Below, one piece after another: positions 27,839 through 36,958 of a stretch of 64,000 nucleotides of DNA. The first letter of the stretch is position 1; every line of letters starts with the position of its first letter. The stretch comes from Achromobacter anxifer (GTDB lineage Bacteria > Pseudomonadota > Gammaproteobacteria > Burkholderiales > Burkholderiaceae_B): contig NZ_CAHLAR010000004.1 of NCBI RefSeq assembly GCF_903652925.1, forward strand, positions 310,001 through 374,000, written 5' to 3'. Both the position numbers and the translations under genes were made by a program. The notes beneath the pieces were generated by a model. The model saw nothing but the letters and a program-made list of their open reading frames with translations. It was not told the DNA's origin and did not search any database.

Positions 27839-28975
27839 TCAGGCCTGCTTTGCAGCCTTTTCGCGGCGCTGGCGCACGGCCAGGGCCAGGCTTTCCAGCA
27901 CGGGCGCGGTCTGCGACCAGCCCAGGCAGGCGTCCGTGATGGACACGCCGCGGCGCAGCGCCTGGCCCGGCTTCAGGTCCTGACGGCCTTCTTCGAGGTG
28001 GCTTTCGATCATCACGCCGGTGATGCGGGCGTCGCCCTGGGCGATCTGCGCGGCGATGTCGCGGGCCACGTCGACCTGGCGCAGGTGCGACTTGTTGGAG
28101 TTGGCGTGCGAGCAGTCGATCATGACCTGTTCGCGCTGGCCGGCGGCGCGCAGCGCGGCGCAGCAGGCGTCGACGCTGGCGGCGTCGTAGTTCGGGCCTT
28201 GCTTGCCGCCGCGCAGGATGACGTGGGTGTCCTGGTTGCCGCGGGTTTCGAAGATGGCGGCCATGCCCATCTTGGTCATGCCCATGAAGGCGTGCTTGGC
28301 GCTGGCGGCCACCATGGCGTCGGCCGCGATCTGCACGCCGCCGTCGGTGCCGTTCTTGAAGCCCAGCGGGCAGCTCAGGCCGGAGCTCAACTGGCGATGG
28401 CTGGGGCTTTCGGTGGTGCGCGCGCCGATGGCGCCCCAGGCGATCAGGTCCGCGATGTACTGCGGGCTGAGCAGGTCCAGGAATTCGGTGGCGATGGGCA
28501 GGCCCAGGCCGCTGATGTCCAGCAGCAGTTCGCGCGCGCGGCGCAGGCCTTCATTGATGCGGAAGCTGCCGTCCAGGCGCGGATCGTTGATATAGCCCTT
28601 CCAGCCGACGGTGGTGCGCGGCTTTTCGAAGTACACGCGCATCACGATGAGCAGGTCCTTCTGGTGCTGCTCGGCGGCGGCGCGCAGCAGGCGGGCATAC
28701 TCCATGGCCTGGCCGTGGTCGTGGATGGAACAGGGGCCGACCACCAGCACCAGGCGGTCGTCGCGGCGATGCAGCACGTCGGCGATCTGGACGCGGCTCT
28801 GTTCGACCAGGGTCTGGATCTCGGCCGAAACTGGCAGTTCGTCCTGCAGCAGGGCGGGCGAAATCAAGGGCCGCACCGCGCTGATGCGGGTGTCGTCCGT
28901 GCGGGTGTTGTCCTGGGTAGAGTCGGCCGCGCCGACCTCGCGGTCGTGCAGGGGATCGTCGATGCGGGGGGTCAA
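27839..28975 (-). CDS. aroG: 3-deoxy-7-phosphoheptulonate synthase, class I
   Basis: First enzyme of the shikimate pathway, joining phosphoenolpyruvate and erythrose 4-phosphate. The 378-residue product shows VVGPCSIHD, RVYFEKPRTTVGWKGYIND (PEP-binding Lys-Pro-Arg-Thr), GARTTESPSHRQLSSG, GFKNGTDG, IDCSHANSNK and GVMIESHLEEGRQ, all type I-alpha signatures. The start appears to be TTG at 28975, because GGAG lies six bases upstream and no in-frame ATG occurs before conserved sequence. Feedback specificity (Phe, Tyr or Trp) cannot be told by eye. Confidence 0.95.
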   Translation of the reverse strand: MTPRIDDPLHDREVGAADSTQDNTRTDDTRISAVRPLISPALLQDELPVSAEIQTLVEQSRVQIADVLHRRDDRLVLVVGPCSIHDHGQAMEYARLLRAAAEQHQKDLLIVMRVYFEKPRTTVGWKGYINDPRLDGSFRINEGLRRARELLLDISGLGLPIATEFLDLLSPQYIADLIAWGAIGARTTESPSHRQLSSGLSCPLGFKNGTDGGVQIAADAMVAASAKHAFMGMTKMGMAAIFETRGNQDTHVILRGGKQGPNYDAASVDACCAALRAAGQREQVMIDCSHANSNKSHLRQVDVARDIAAQIAQGDARITGVMIESHLEEGRQDLKPGQALRRGVSITDACLGWSQTAPVLESLALAVRQRREKAAKQA

Positions 28976-29214
28976 GGGAAGCTCCGTGCCGTAGATGCGG
29001 GAAAGACATCTATTATGGCACCGGCGGCGGGGCAGGGCGACGGACGGTGGTCTCCGTCCGGCTGATGCCGCTGATACTAAGACTATCGGCGATGGACCTG
29101 CATTAACCCGTTAGCAATAACGACAGGCCGCGCGCAGATGCCTTAGCATGGTGTACACAGTGTTCAAGCGGCCGCCTGCGAAGGCCCGCCCTATACGGAG
29201 TAGGACGGTTGACC

Positions 29215-30441
29215 ATGCCCAAAACCGAAACCGGCGGGACCCGACGCATACTCCTGGTCGAAGACCACCCGGTTGAACGCGCCTATCTGCAGAACATGCT
29301 GCTGGCGCTGGGGTTTCGCCGCGTGGCCGGTCTGGGCAGCAGCACCGAGGCGATCAGCGCGCTGGCGCGCCAGTTCTATGACGTGGTCATCAGCGATATC
29401 GTGGTGGGCGAGGGCGACGGCACGCGGCTGCCCAACGAGCTGCGCCGCCTGGTCGACGCCGGACGCCTGAAGAGCATGCCGCCCATCATCTGGATCAGCA
29501 GCCTCAGCGACGAGCTGCTGCAATCGCATGTGCGGCTGGCCTTGCAGGCCGGCTGTCCGTCGGCGCAGGCGCTGCCGAAGCCGGTTTCGCGCACGGCCAT
29601 GCAGCAGGCGATCAAGACGGCCTTGCGCAGCGTCGACGAGGACGATGTCGAATCGCCCCGGCGGCGCTCGGTGCGGCGCGACGTCATCGAGGCGGCGCTG
29701 GGCCATGCGCTGATCACGGGCCAGGGCATGAGCGTGGTGCTGCAACCGCAGATGAGCCTGTCGACGGGCCGCGTGCTCGCGGCCGAGGCGCTGTCGCGCT
29801 GGGACCACCCCGGGCTGGGCTCGATCCCGGCGGCGGACTTCGTGCCGGCCGCGCACAGGCTGGGGCTGGACCGCACCTTGTTCAGCCGGGTGATGGACCG
29901 CGTGCTGGAAGTCCTGCAGCGCATGCACGCTGAAGACATCGCCGTACCAATTGCCATCAATGCTTCGGCTTCGACGCTGTGCTCGCCGGATCTGCCGGCT
30001 CTGCTGGAGCAGCGGGTGGGTCAGGCCGGGCTGCCGGCGAGGCTAGTCAAGGTGGAACTGACCGAGGACGAGCCCGTGACGGACTGGCTGGCCTTGTCAT
30101 CGGTCCTGAACCTGTTGCGGGTGCGCGGCTTCGAGCTGGCGATGGACGATTTTGGCGCGGGGATTGCGTCCATGCGTCTGTTTTCGGCCATGCCCTTCAC
30201 CGAGCTCAAAATAGATCGCGACTTCATCGTGCACATGCACCGCGAGCCCGCCTCGCGGGCCGTGGTGGCGGCGGCCATCGAAATGGGCCGGGTGCTGGGC
30301 CGGCGCGTCGTTGCCGAAGGGGTGGAACATGAGCGCGACGTGGCCCTGTTGCGCGAATTGGGCTGCGATGTCGCGCAAGGCTATTGCATCTCCGTGCCGC
30401 TGGAACCCGACGCCTTCATCGAGTTCTGCCGCAGTCACTGA
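29215..30441 (+). CDS. REC-EAL response regulator, cyclic-di-GMP phosphodiesterase
   Basis: A 408-residue protein. The receiver domain (about 8-130) has ILLVEDHPVERAY and phospho-acceptor Asp61 in VVISDIVVGEGDG. The EAL domain (about 155-405) keeps the catalytic set: AEAL, INAS, VELTE, MDDFGAG, LKIDRD, AEGVE and QGY. All metal- and base-supplying residues are present, so activity is likely, although the loop reads DDFGAGIASM instead of DDFGTGYSSL. Layout matches RocR of Pseudomonas. ATG at 29215 is preferred; TTG at 29209 is possible. A second EAL paralogue is at 56503. Confidence 0.9.
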   Translation: MPKTETGGTRRILLVEDHPVERAYLQNMLLALGFRRVAGLGSSTEAISALARQFYDVVISDIVVGEGDGTRLPNELRRLVDAGRLKSMPPIIWISSLSDELLQSHVRLALQAGCPSAQALPKPVSRTAMQQAIKTALRSVDEDDVESPRRRSVRRDVIEAALGHALITGQGMSVVLQPQMSLSTGRVLAAEALSRWDHPGLGSIPAADFVPAAHRLGLDRTLFSRVMDRVLEVLQRMHAEDIAVPIAINASASTLCSPDLPALLEQRVGQAGLPARLVKVELTEDEPVTDWLALSSVLNLLRVRGFELAMDDFGAGIASMRLFSAMPFTELKIDRDFIVHMHREPASRAVVAAAIEMGRVLGRRVVAEGVEHERDVALLRELGCDVAQGYCISVPLEPDAFIEFCRSH

Positions 30442-30472
30442 TCCTTTCAGCCCCATCCAGGAGTATCCTGAC

Positions 30473-30496
30473 GCTGGCCGGATCCGTCCGGCCAGC
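30473..30496 (+). terminator. Hairpin GCTGGCCGGA-N4-TCCGGCCAGC after the REC-EAL gene
   Basis: A perfect 10-bp stem with a 4-nt loop begins 32 bp after the REC-EAL stop codon. Only a short T run follows, so termination may be partial. It separates this gene from the ferric-reductase-like gene and its FNR box. Confidence 0.6.
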
Positions 30497-30503
30497 CAGG
30501 GAT

Positions 30504-30517
30504 TTGACCCGGATCAA
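30504..30517. promoter_or_regulatory. FNR/ANR box TTGAC-CCGG-ATCAA
   Basis: Matches the FNR consensus TTGAT-N4-ATCAA at nine of ten positions. It is 104 bp upstream of the ferric-reductase-like gene, and CATAAG at 30570-30575 could be its -10 element, which would put the box at a class I distance. An oxygen-responsive start of that gene is inferred. Confidence 0.55.
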
Positions 30518-30621
30518 GGCCACGGCGGTGCGGCGAAAAAAACCGTCCCAGCCGGCCTTACCATTGATCCATAAGGGCCGCGCGCGGTGGCGCGGCTGCC
30601 ACAAGATGGAGCGATGAAACG

Positions 30622-31932
30622 ATGCGACGCATGCTGGCCGCGGTTCTGCTGATTTCCTTGCTGGCCTGGGCCGGCGCCTACTGGGCCCAGCCTCCCGCCG
30701 AACTCAACGTCTGGACCGCGCGCGACCAGCTGATCCTGCTGACCGGCTTGAGCGCCTACGCGGTCATGACCCTGATCATGCTGCTGGCGGTGCGCCCGAT
30801 GTGGCTCGAAACCCGGCTGGGCGGGCTGGACAAGATGTACCGGCTGCACAAATGGAGCGGCATCCTGGCTGCGGCGCTGGCGGCGGCGCACTACCTGATC
30901 AAGCTCGGCAAGCCCTTGTTGCTGGCGCTGTTCGACCCGGTGCCCAAGACGCCGCGCGCGGCGGCCTTGCTCGACATGTTCCGCGGCTCCGCCAAGGATA
31001 TCGGCGAATGGGCGGTATGGATCCTGGCGGCCATGGTGCTGCTGACCTTGTGGCGGCGCTTTCCATATCACATCTGGCGCCAGGTCCACCGCATCGCGGC
31101 CGTGATCTTCCTGGTGGTCGCTTTCCATGGGGTGGTGCTGACGCCGGCCGCGTGGTGGTGGCAGCCTGCCGGATGGCTGATGGCCTTCTGTACCGCGTTG
31201 GGGACGGTCTGCGCCCTGATGGCGCTGACGGGCAACATCGGGCGCGGGCGGCGCTACAAGGGGCAGGTGCTGGCCATCGACCACCTGTCGGATGACATCC
31301 TGGCGCTGACCTGCAGGGTGGAGGGCAACTGGCATCACCGTGCCGGACAGTTCGCCTTCCTGACCGCCGACCGCCGCGAGGGTGCGCACCCGTTCACGGT
31401 ATCCGGCGCGGACGACGGCACCGGGCGCGTGCAGTTTTCGATCAAGGCGCTGGGTGACTACACGCGGCGCCTGCAGCGCAGCCTGAAGGTGGGGCAGCAG
31501 GTGCTCATCGAAGGCCCGTACGGCTGCTTCGACTTCCAGCGCGACGATGGCCGGTCGCAGATATGGGTAGCGGCGGGCATCGGCGTCACACCCTTCATTT
31601 CATGGCTGGAGTCCCTGCAGACCGATCCGGACACCGCGCCCGTCGCGACGCTGTACTACTGCGCCCGCAACGCCGACGACGCGCCGTTCGCGGACCACCT
31701 GCAGGCGCTGTGCGCGCGCGTCCCGAACGTCACCCTGCATGTGCGCTACAGCGATACCCAGAGGCCCTTGACCGCCGCCGAGCTGGCGGCGGACCACAAG
31801 CCGGGCACGCAATGGCCCAGCGTGTGGTTCTGCGGCCCGGCGGGATTCGCCGATGCCTTGAAGGACGGGCTGCACCGGCGCGGCATGCCGGTGAGCGCGC
31901 TGTTCCACCAGGAAGCTTTCCAGATGCGCTGA
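30622..31932 (+). CDS. Ferric-reductase-like membrane flavocytochrome
   Basis: A 436-residue protein with about six membrane helices in the first 220 residues, carrying paired His residues for heme (YRLHKWSG, AAAHYL, WRQVHRIAA, VAFHGVVL). A soluble FAD/NAD(P)H module follows: HRAGQFAFLT and HPFTVSGA for FAD, then AAGIGVTPFISWLES and VWFCGPAGFADAL for the nucleotide. It moves electrons from cytoplasmic NAD(P)H across the membrane to ferric iron or oxygen. This matches bacterial YedZ/FRE-NOX-type reductases. An FNR box upstream suggests induction at low oxygen. Confidence 0.9.
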   Translation: MRRMLAAVLLISLLAWAGAYWAQPPAELNVWTARDQLILLTGLSAYAVMTLIMLLAVRPMWLETRLGGLDKMYRLHKWSGILAAALAAAHYLIKLGKPLLLALFDPVPKTPRAAALLDMFRGSAKDIGEWAVWILAAMVLLTLWRRFPYHIWRQVHRIAAVIFLVVAFHGVVLTPAAWWWQPAGWLMAFCTALGTVCALMALTGNIGRGRRYKGQVLAIDHLSDDILALTCRVEGNWHHRAGQFAFLTADRREGAHPFTVSGADDGTGRVQFSIKALGDYTRRLQRSLKVGQQVLIEGPYGCFDFQRDDGRSQIWVAAGIGVTPFISWLESLQTDPDTAPVATLYYCARNADDAPFADHLQALCARVPNVTLHVRYSDTQRPLTAAELAADHKPGTQWPSVWFCGPAGFADALKDGLHRRGMPVSALFHQEAFQMR

Positions 31933-31937
31933 GCGCC

Positions 31938-33590
31938 TCAGATGCCGGAAACTTCCACGTCGCCCGGATAATCGACCGAGAATTTCAGCACGGTCTCGCG
32001 CGATTTGCCGGGCTCCATTTCCCAGTCCCAGACCAGCTTGCCGTCTTCTTCGCGCTTGATCTCGCGGTCGGCCGGAGAGAGCAGCTTGACCACGATCTTC
32101 TCGTTGCGCGAGATCGGCAGGCGGTCCTTGAAGGACACCTGTTCCTTGGTGGCCTTGTTGTTCTTCACCGTGATCTTGTACTCATAGGTCACGCGCTTGC
32201 CGCTGCCGGAAAAGCCCGTGCTCTCGGTAAAGCGATTGACCAGCTGGCGCTTGATGGAGATGCCCTCGTCGGCGCCCAGCGCCAATTCGAGCTTCTCGCC
32301 GGGCATCACGGCTTTCATCGTGCTGGCCGCGACGAAGGCGTCGTCCAGGAAGGTGTTCAGCGAGCCCGCCAGGAAAGGAAAGTCCGTGTTGTTGCTGGCG
32401 TGCGCGGTCAGGAACATGGCTTCGCGCAGGGCCGGCGTCGACTGGTACTGGAGCGTGGCCGGCAGCTTGGCGGTGGCGATGGCGACGCGCTGCGTGGTGT
32501 TGTCGGACAGCAGGGTGGCCGTATTCTTGATCTGGAACGAGGCGCTGGTCGCCTCGGATTGCACCTGGGCGGTGGCTTGTTCGACCGGCTCGGGCGCCAC
32601 CTCGGCCATGGGCGCGGCCGCGTCCGAAAAAGACTGGATGCGCTCGCGCGACATCTTGGCCTCGGCCTGCTGCGGGGCCGCGGCCGGCGCGGGACGGCGG
32701 GGCGCCGGCATCGGCGGCGGCGGAGCCGCCACGTCGACGATCCAGGGTTGCAACGCCGGCGCGCCGCCGCCCAGCGAGGGCCGGGCGGTGGACAGCGTGA
32801 GCTTGACGTTGTTCCAGTCCTCGCCGGTGTTCTGGCGGATGACGCCGAAGTAGCCCAGGTCGACGCTGCGGTCGGCGGGCCGCAGGCGCGCATCGTAGGC
32901 GGGCGTCCAGCGGGCGCCGGCTACCGCGTAGGAGACGTTCAGGTCCAGCTTGCCCGCGCGCGCCAGGTTGACGCGCAGGGTGACGGTCTTGGTGCGCCGG
33001 CTCAACGAGCTTTGCAGCTGGTCCAGCTGGCTTTGCAGCGCGGTCAGTTCGCGCTCCAGGTTCTCTTTCTGTTCGGCGACCCGGCGCAGGCCGGCCAGGG
33101 CCTTGGCCAGCGAATCCGCGCTCAACGACTGGATCGCCTTCAGTTCGTCCAGCGTCAGGCGGACGCCATCCTTGGAGGGTTCCGTGGCGCCGCGCTGCAT
33201 CATCAGCACCAGTTCGCGCTGGTTGTCCAGCACCGCCGCCTCGTCGTCCAGGGCCGCCTGCTGGACCTGCAACTTGCGCACCTGCTCCTCCAGCTGCTTG
33301 ACGCGCTCGTTGGGCGTGTCGGCCTGGTAGGCGTCGCGCACCTTCACGTCCAGCAGCGTCGCCTGGCCGGTGCTCTTGGCCGACACCTGCAGCGAGTTTT
33401 CCTGCAGGCTGGCCGGCAGTTTCTCCAGCACCAGCTCGTGCTCGCCCGCCGCCAGTTCGCTGCTGGCCGCGCGGGTCACGACGGCGCGGTCCTGGTAGAC
33501 GGTCACGGAACCGATGGAGGAAGCCAGCCCGGCGGCCGCGCCCAGGCCGGGTATCGTCGCGATGGCCAAGGCCAGAAGGGTACGTCGCAC
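31938..33590 (-). CDS. MuiA-like DUF4139 domain protein
   Basis: A 550-residue exported protein. A signal peptide (about 1-20) precedes an N-terminal domain (GSVTVYQDRAVVTRAASSEL, typical of DUF4140), a long coiled-coil segment (about 95-205, ERVKQLEEQVRKLQVQQAAL) and the DUF4139 beta-rich region, interrupted at about 285-345 by a Pro/Ala-rich linker (APPPPMPAPRRPAPAAAPQQ). The Streptomyces or cyanobacterial name 'mucoidy inhibitor A' gives little functional guidance. The start is GTG at 33590 with AGGTGA just upstream. Convergent with the ferric-reductase-like gene, 5 bp apart. Confidence 0.85.
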   Translation of the reverse strand: MRRTLLALAIATIPGLGAAAGLASSIGSVTVYQDRAVVTRAASSELAAGEHELVLEKLPASLQENSLQVSAKSTGQATLLDVKVRDAYQADTPNERVKQLEEQVRKLQVQQAALDDEAAVLDNQRELVLMMQRGATEPSKDGVRLTLDELKAIQSLSADSLAKALAGLRRVAEQKENLERELTALQSQLDQLQSSLSRRTKTVTLRVNLARAGKLDLNVSYAVAGARWTPAYDARLRPADRSVDLGYFGVIRQNTGEDWNNVKLTLSTARPSLGGGAPALQPWIVDVAAPPPPMPAPRRPAPAAAPQQAEAKMSRERIQSFSDAAAPMAEVAPEPVEQATAQVQSEATSASFQIKNTATLLSDNTTQRVAIATAKLPATLQYQSTPALREAMFLTAHASNNTDFPFLAGSLNTFLDDAFVAASTMKAVMPGEKLELALGADEGISIKRQLVNRFTESTGFSGSGKRVTYEYKITVKNNKATKEQVSFKDRLPISRNEKIVVKLLSPADREIKREEDGKLVWDWEMEPGKSRETVLKFSVDYPGDVEVSGI

Positions 33591-33754
33591 TAAGTCACCT
33601 TTAGACAGGTAGGAATCGAAAGCGGCGCGTCCAGGAAGAGGGACAGGCCGCCAAGCGCGCCAATTTACCTTGCGGGCTTGGCCATGGTTTTACAGAAAAT
33701 GACAAAAGCGACAGGCGGATACGGCGGTCTGCACGGACGCGCCGGTGACGCCTG

Positions 33755-34645
33755 TCAGGGGTGCGCAAGCTCGCGCAGCATGCCGACCGCATTGCCCGCC
33801 GCGATCGAGCGTTCATGGCGGCGGTAGGCCATGTCCAGCAGCGCATGCGGCGCGTCGCCCTTGATCGGCCGGTACTCGATGCCTTGCGCGCCCATGTGGC
33901 GCATGGCGGCGGGCACGACGGAAATGCCCACGCCCGCCGCGACCAGGCTGACGATGGAAGCCATCTGCGGCGCCTCCTGGATCACGCGCGGCGCGAAACC
34001 CGCCCGCAGGCAGGCCGACATGATCGCGTCGTACAGACCGGCGCCGATGGGGCGCGGATAAAGCACGAAGTCCTCGTCCGCCAGCGCGTCGATGGGGATG
34101 CTGCGCTTGCGGCTCAAGCGATGGTCGGGGGGCAGGGCGACCAGCATGGGTTCGTCCAGCACGCGCTCGGACGCGAACTCGGCGTCCAGCACGTAGGGCG
34201 GGCGCACGAAGGCCACGTCAACCTCGCCGGCGCGCAAGCCGCGCAGCAGCGTCACCGTATTGCTTTCGGTGAGCGTGACGCGCACGTCGGGATAGCGGTC
34301 TCGATAGGCGCGGATGGCGCGCGGCAGATAGGGATGGAACACGGCCGAGGCCGTGAAGCCCACCGTGATGGCGCCGCGCTCCCCGCGCCCCAGCCGCCGC
34401 GCCGTGTCGATGGCGCGGTCGGCGCTGGCGAGTATGGCGCGCGCGTCTTCCAGGAATTGCGCGCCTGCCTCGGTCAGCGCGATGCCGCGGGGCAGGCGCA
34501 GGAATAGCGGGGTGCCGATTTCACGTTCAAGCTGCTGGATCTGCTGGCTCAGCGGCGGCTGGCCGATGCCCAACCTGGCGGCGGCCCGCGTGAAGTGCAG
34601 TTCCTCGGCGACCGCCGTGAAATAACGCAGGTGGCGCAGTTCCAT
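33755..34645 (-). CDS. LysR-family regulator (BenM/CatM-like)
   Basis: A 296-residue LysR protein. It begins MELRHLRYFTAVAEELHFTR, followed by LGIGQPPLSQQIQQLEREIG, the DNA-binding sequence characteristic of the BenM/CatM/AlsR branch. The effector domain follows (ITVGFTASAVFHPYLPRAIR; ESNTVTLLRGLRAGEVDVAF). Divergent from an MFS transporter gene, which it probably regulates through the ATATATG/CATATAT repeat between them. Confidence 0.9.
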   Translation of the reverse strand: MELRHLRYFTAVAEELHFTRAAARLGIGQPPLSQQIQQLEREIGTPLFLRLPRGIALTEAGAQFLEDARAILASADRAIDTARRLGRGERGAITVGFTASAVFHPYLPRAIRAYRDRYPDVRVTLTESNTVTLLRGLRAGEVDVAFVRPPYVLDAEFASERVLDEPMLVALPPDHRLSRKRSIPIDALADEDFVLYPRPIGAGLYDAIMSACLRAGFAPRVIQEAPQMASIVSLVAAGVGISVVPAAMRHMGAQGIEYRPIKGDAPHALLDMAYRRHERSIAAGNAVGMLRELAHP

Positions 34646-34652
34646 CTTTTCT

Positions 34653-34680
34653 ATATATGGTAGGGGCTAGTCTCATATAT
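34653..34680. promoter_or_regulatory. Inverted repeat ATATATG-N14-CATATAT between LysR and MFS genes
   Basis: Two exact 7-bp inverted arms 14 bp apart lie just outside the LysR start codon. The AT content contrasts with flanking DNA. It fits a LysR recognition site for autoregulation and control of the divergent MFS gene. Confidence 0.5.
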
Positions 34681-34750
34681 TGGACATATGCAAGCGAAAA
34701 GTCTACCTTGGTGGCGTGGGCTGCATGCCCGCCGCTATTCGAGAATCCCG

Positions 34751-36067
34751 ATGTCCGCCCCTACAGCCAGTTCTTCCTCCACCACCGCCGCCACGCCGGC
34801 GCAGTCTGCTCCTGCATCATCCATCCCATCGTCTCCTCATCTGGCCCGCGGCACGCCCGGGCTGCGACGGGCCCAATGGGCATTGTTCGCGGCAGGCTTT
34901 TCGACCTTTTCGCTGCTGTATTGCGTGCAGCCCCTGATGCCGCTGTTCACCCAGGCTTTCGGCGTGTCGCCCGCGCAGAGCAGCCTGGTGCTGTCGCTGT
35001 GCACCGGCCTGCTGGCGGTGGCCATTTTCTTCGTGGGCCTGTTTTCCCAGGCACTGCCGCGCAAACGCACCATGGCGCTGTCGCTGTTCGCCTCGGCCGT
35101 GCTGGGCACCATTGCCGCGGCGGCGCCGGACTGGCACAGCCTGCTGGCGTTGCGCGCGCTGCAAGGCGTGGCGATGGGCGGCGTGCCAGCCGTGGCCATG
35201 GCCTATCTGGCCGAAGAGGTGGAGCCAGGCACCCTGGGATTCGCCATGGGCCTGTACATCGGCGGCAGCGCCTTCGGCGGACTGTCCGGCCGGGTCATCA
35301 CCGGCCTGGTGTCGGATCATTATGGCTGGCGTGCCGCGCTGGGCACGCTGGGCATGGTCGGGATCGTGGCGGCGGCGCTGTTCATCTGGCTGCTGCCCCC
35401 GTCGCGCAACTTTGCGCCGCAACGCGGCAGGGGCTGGGCGGGCGTATGGGGCGACGTGCGTACCGGCGCGGCCACGCACCTGAAGAACGGCCCCTTGTGC
35501 GGCCTGTTTGCGCTGGGCGGCCTTCTGATGGGCGCGTTCGTCACCGTCTACAACTACGTCGGCTTCCGCCTGCTGCTGCCGCCGTTCTCGCTCAGCCAGA
35601 CCTTCATCGGCTTCATCTTCGTGGTCTATCTGGTGGGCATCTTCGCCTCGACCTGGTTCGGCCGCCTGGCCGACCGCCACGGGCGCGGCGCGATGCTGTC
35701 GGCGGCCACCGGCCTGGCGCTGGCGGGCCTATTGCTGACCCTGTCCGACTCGCTGATCGTCCTGGTGGCCGGCATCGTCGTGTTCACCTTCGGCTTCTTC
35801 GCGGCTCACGCGGTCGCCAGCGGCTGGGTGGGGCAGATGGCGCGCGGCTACAAGGCGCTGGCGGCCTCGCTCTACCTGCTGGTGTACTACGTGGGGTCCA
35901 GCGTGCTCGGGGCCTTGGGCGGGCATTTCTGGACGACGGGACTGTGGCCCGGCGTGGCGGCGATGGCAGGCGGGCTGCTGGTCCTGGCGCTGGCGATCAG
36001 CGCCCGCCTGTACTGGCGCACGGGCCGCGCGCCGGCCTCGGCCCCCCTGGGAGGCGGGGCCTCCTAG
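34751..36067 (+). CDS. MFS transporter (YnfM-like)
   Basis: A 438-residue major facilitator with 12 predicted helices after a roughly 35-residue Ser/Ala/Thr-rich cytoplasmic tail. It has the YnfM/DHA1 opening ALFAAGFSTFSLLYCVQPLM, helix 4-5 motif LRALQGVAMGGVPAVAMAYL, and FGRLADRHGRGAMLSA as second-half motif A. Probable efflux of a small compound. The ATG at 34751 was preferred over 34688 because the extra 21 residues include an ill-fitting basic/Trp stretch; neither has a strong ribosome site. Confidence 0.87.
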   Translation: MSAPTASSSSTTAATPAQSAPASSIPSSPHLARGTPGLRRAQWALFAAGFSTFSLLYCVQPLMPLFTQAFGVSPAQSSLVLSLCTGLLAVAIFFVGLFSQALPRKRTMALSLFASAVLGTIAAAAPDWHSLLALRALQGVAMGGVPAVAMAYLAEEVEPGTLGFAMGLYIGGSAFGGLSGRVITGLVSDHYGWRAALGTLGMVGIVAAALFIWLLPPSRNFAPQRGRGWAGVWGDVRTGAATHLKNGPLCGLFALGGLLMGAFVTVYNYVGFRLLLPPFSLSQTFIGFIFVVYLVGIFASTWFGRLADRHGRGAMLSAATGLALAGLLLTLSDSLIVLVAGIVVFTFGFFAAHAVASGWVGQMARGYKALAASLYLLVYYVGSSVLGALGGHFWTTGLWPGVAAMAGGLLVLALAISARLYWRTGRAPASAPLGGGAS

Positions 36068-36082
36068 GCTGGCGGCCTAAAA

Positions 36083-36101
36083 GCTAGTAATTCTCATTTA
36101 T
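36083..36101. promoter_or_regulatory. Possible Fur box
   Basis: On the minus strand this reads ATAAATGAGAATTACTAGC, agreeing with the 19-bp Fur consensus at 12 positions including the AATGA-AAT core. It is 53 bp upstream of the DUF2325 gene. The match is moderate, so iron control is a suggestion only. Confidence 0.4.
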
Positions 36102-36153
36102 AATTTGCGGCACGCTCGGCGAGCGCCATCCCACTCCAGATCCGAGGGCCGCG

Positions 36154-36864
36154 ATGCATCCAACTTCTCCCGACAGCCAGACCCTGCAGCGCGAACACGC
36201 CGCGCTGCTTGCCGCCTACGGCCAGGCCCAATCGCATTGCAGCCGGCTGCTGGCCGCGCAGGCGGCGCGGATCCTTTACCTGGAAAGCGAGGCCATGCGC
36301 CTGCGCGCCGCCGTCATCCTGCGCGATAGCGCCCTGGCCTGGGAGCGCGAGGACCGCAAGGCGCTGGAGACCTCCATACCCGGCCTGCCCAGGCGCGTGG
36401 CGCTGGCGCGCAGCGTCGCGCAACTGATGGAGCGGGTGCAATCCCTGATGCGCGAACGCCTGGCCTGGCAAGGCCGGACCAGCGCCGCCGCGCGCCAGCT
36501 GGAGACCCTGACGGAGCCGCCCGCGTGGCGGCCCGCGCCATCGTCGGTCGCCTTGCGCGAGAAAGCTGTCCTGTGCGTGGGCGTGGACGCCATGGCCCTT
36601 GCGCTGACGCGCAAGGCGGTGGAGCAGGCCGGCGGACGTTGCGTCAATCATGACGCCGACATGGACGCCGACGGCGAGGCGCTTGAGGCCAGCCTGGTCG
36701 CGGCGGACCTGGTGATCTGCCAGACGGGCTGCGTCAGCCATGGCGCCTACTGGCGCGTGAAGGACCATTGCACCCGCACCGGCAAGCAATGCGTGCTGGT
36801 CGACAAGCCGGAAGCGCTGCATGCGCTGCGGCTGGAACGGCAAACGGAAAAATCCGGCGGCTGA
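36154..36864 (+). CDS. DUF2325 domain protein
   Basis: A 236-residue cytoplasmic protein. The first 130 residues form a helical, Arg/Ala-rich region with coiled-coil character (LQREHAALLAAYGQAQSHCS). The C-terminal 95 residues are a DUF2325 domain (EKAVLCVGVDAMALALTRKA, ADLVICQTGCVSHGAYWRVK, KQCVLVDKP), a Rossmann-like fold of unknown function with conserved Cys and His that could bind metal. In proteobacteria such proteins are sometimes iron-regulated; a possible Fur box lies upstream here. Confidence 0.85.
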   Translation: MHPTSPDSQTLQREHAALLAAYGQAQSHCSRLLAAQAARILYLESEAMRLRAAVILRDSALAWEREDRKALETSIPGLPRRVALARSVAQLMERVQSLMRERLAWQGRTSAAARQLETLTEPPAWRPAPSSVALREKAVLCVGVDAMALALTRKAVEQAGGRCVNHDADMDADGEALEASLVAADLVICQTGCVSHGAYWRVKDHCTRTGKQCVLVDKPEALHALRLERQTEKSGG

Positions 36865-36958
36865 GCAGGCCGTCGACGCGTGAACCGTAGCGTCGGGTTA
36901 CCTAGCGTTTCGGCTGCGCGGCCGCGCCCGCAATACAGTCTGGGGCAAGGGGGCCGAC

